A DNA stretch of 26,275 nucleotides, taken from the NCBI GenBank assembly GCA_964525945.1, contig CAZGKX010000039.1:1-26275 (forward strand), read 5' to 3'. The notes under the pieces were generated by a model that did not search any database, was not told where the DNA came from, and worked only from the letters and a program-made list of their open reading frames with translations. Positions within the stretch are counted from its first letter, which is position 1, and each line of letters begins with the position of its first letter. Source of the stretch: CAZGKX01 sp964525945. GTDB lineage: Bacteria; Pseudomonadota; Gammaproteobacteria; Legionellales; Legionellaceae. A program made the translations under genes and the position numbers. Below, one piece after another: positions 26,178 to 26,275 of the stretch.

Positions 26178-26196
26178 ATCCTTCCGGGCGCACCAT
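26178..26196 (+). repeat. 19-bp direct repeat, copy 2 (detached tRNA-Arg 3' end)
   Basis: An exact copy of 25966-25984. Upstream similarity to the tRNA continues as CGAAT (26171-26175) but with about four extra bases, so the copy is not a functional tRNA. It resembles the far end of an element that integrated at a tRNA gene. Confidence 0.8.
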
Positions 26197-26275
26197 ATAA
26201 TCAAGGACTTACGAGAATTTTCGGCTCTTCCCCAAATCCGGGGGCACTTCCCTTATCCACATAGTACTCTAACTC
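26197..26275. other. Non-coding end of window
   Basis: No gene is visible. A single perfect DnaA-box-like nonamer TTATCCACA lies at 26253-26261; being alone, it does not indicate an origin. Confidence 0.3.

Larger units (their letters stand above)
26048..26196. mobile_element. Putative small palindromic element at tRNA-Arg
   Basis: A GC-rich stretch of about 149 bases in an AT-rich setting, with no coding capacity. Its ends carry an inverted 9-bp match CCCGGAAGG (26048-26056) / CCTTCCGGG (26180-26188). Inside are successive small palindromes: CGAACC/GGTTCG (26060-26077), CTAAATAC/GTATTTAG (26079-26121) enclosing GCAC-GCA-GTGC (26097-26107), GCGC-TTC-GCGC (26125-26135) and CCGC-GTA-GCGG (26137-26147). 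This is what a folded repetitive element (REP- or MITE-like) would look like, but its mobility is inferred. Confidence 0.45.

Noticed and set aside
26253..26261. DnaA-box-like TTATCCACA
   Set aside because: A single box with no cluster, no AT-rich unwinding stretch and no dnaA, dnaN or gidA nearby; expected by chance.
1..26275. CRISPR arrays, transposases, integrases, restriction systems, toxin-antitoxin pairs
   Set aside because: No repeat-spacer pattern and no matching protein motifs were seen on either strand.

Overview
The window looks like chromosomal DNA of an AT-rich gammaproteobacterium, most probably from the order Legionellales (Legionella, Coxiella, Berkiella or Rickettsiella-like). 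The reasons are the gene order rpsF-rpsR-DUF2232-rplI, a very large NAD-dependent glutamate dehydrogenase, an EnhB-like secreted protein, a short divergent CsrA, a DUF2608 HAD protein, and several large hypothetical proteins that look like host-interaction proteins. The genus cannot be fixed from the sequence alone. Two runs of ten N show that this is a scaffold. Both lie inside the glutamate dehydrogenase gene, and both look like places where overlapping contig ends were left unmerged.

Layout. 61-1809: ygfZ (Fe-S/folate protein) followed by a 2H-phosphoesterase-like gene, then a terminator. 2104-3855: a 583-residue unknown protein with coiled coils. 3869-9526 (minus): cytochrome b561 and the ~1,626-residue glutamate dehydrogenase. 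9635-12640: a divergent UbiA-type prenyltransferase (minus) and an FAD oxidase plus short-chain reductase (plus), together matching the route to polyprenyl-phosphoryl-D-arabinose. 12683-14534 (minus): a succinate-semialdehyde-dehydrogenase-like enzyme translationally overlapped with an L,D-transpeptidase. 14623-15711 (plus): an EnhB-like exported protein and a thioredoxin/peroxiredoxin-like protein.

15815-18916 (plus) is the accessory-looking part. It holds three genes of unusual content: a 245-residue unknown, a 385-residue protein with the residue pattern of a kinase catalytic core, and a DUF2608 HAD protein. The first two share a related C-terminal segment and have basic, acid-free N-termini.

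18955-20932 (minus) is the ribosomal operon. It is divergent from a csrA-like gene that overlaps a PAP2-like membrane phosphatase gene by one base (21127-22238). 22278-25618 (minus) is a fatty-acid beta-oxidation pair (thiolase, then the hydratase/dehydrogenase fusion) with a one-base overlap. 25808-25983 carries tRNA-Ser(GCT) and tRNA-Arg(ACG) behind a good promoter.

Just downstream of tRNA-Arg is a GC-rich, palindrome-packed stretch of about 150 bp. It is bounded by an inverted partial copy and a direct 19-bp copy of the tRNA 3' end, which suggests a very small tRNA-associated element. The two most interesting signals are this element and the kinase-like/paralogue pair at 15815-17885.
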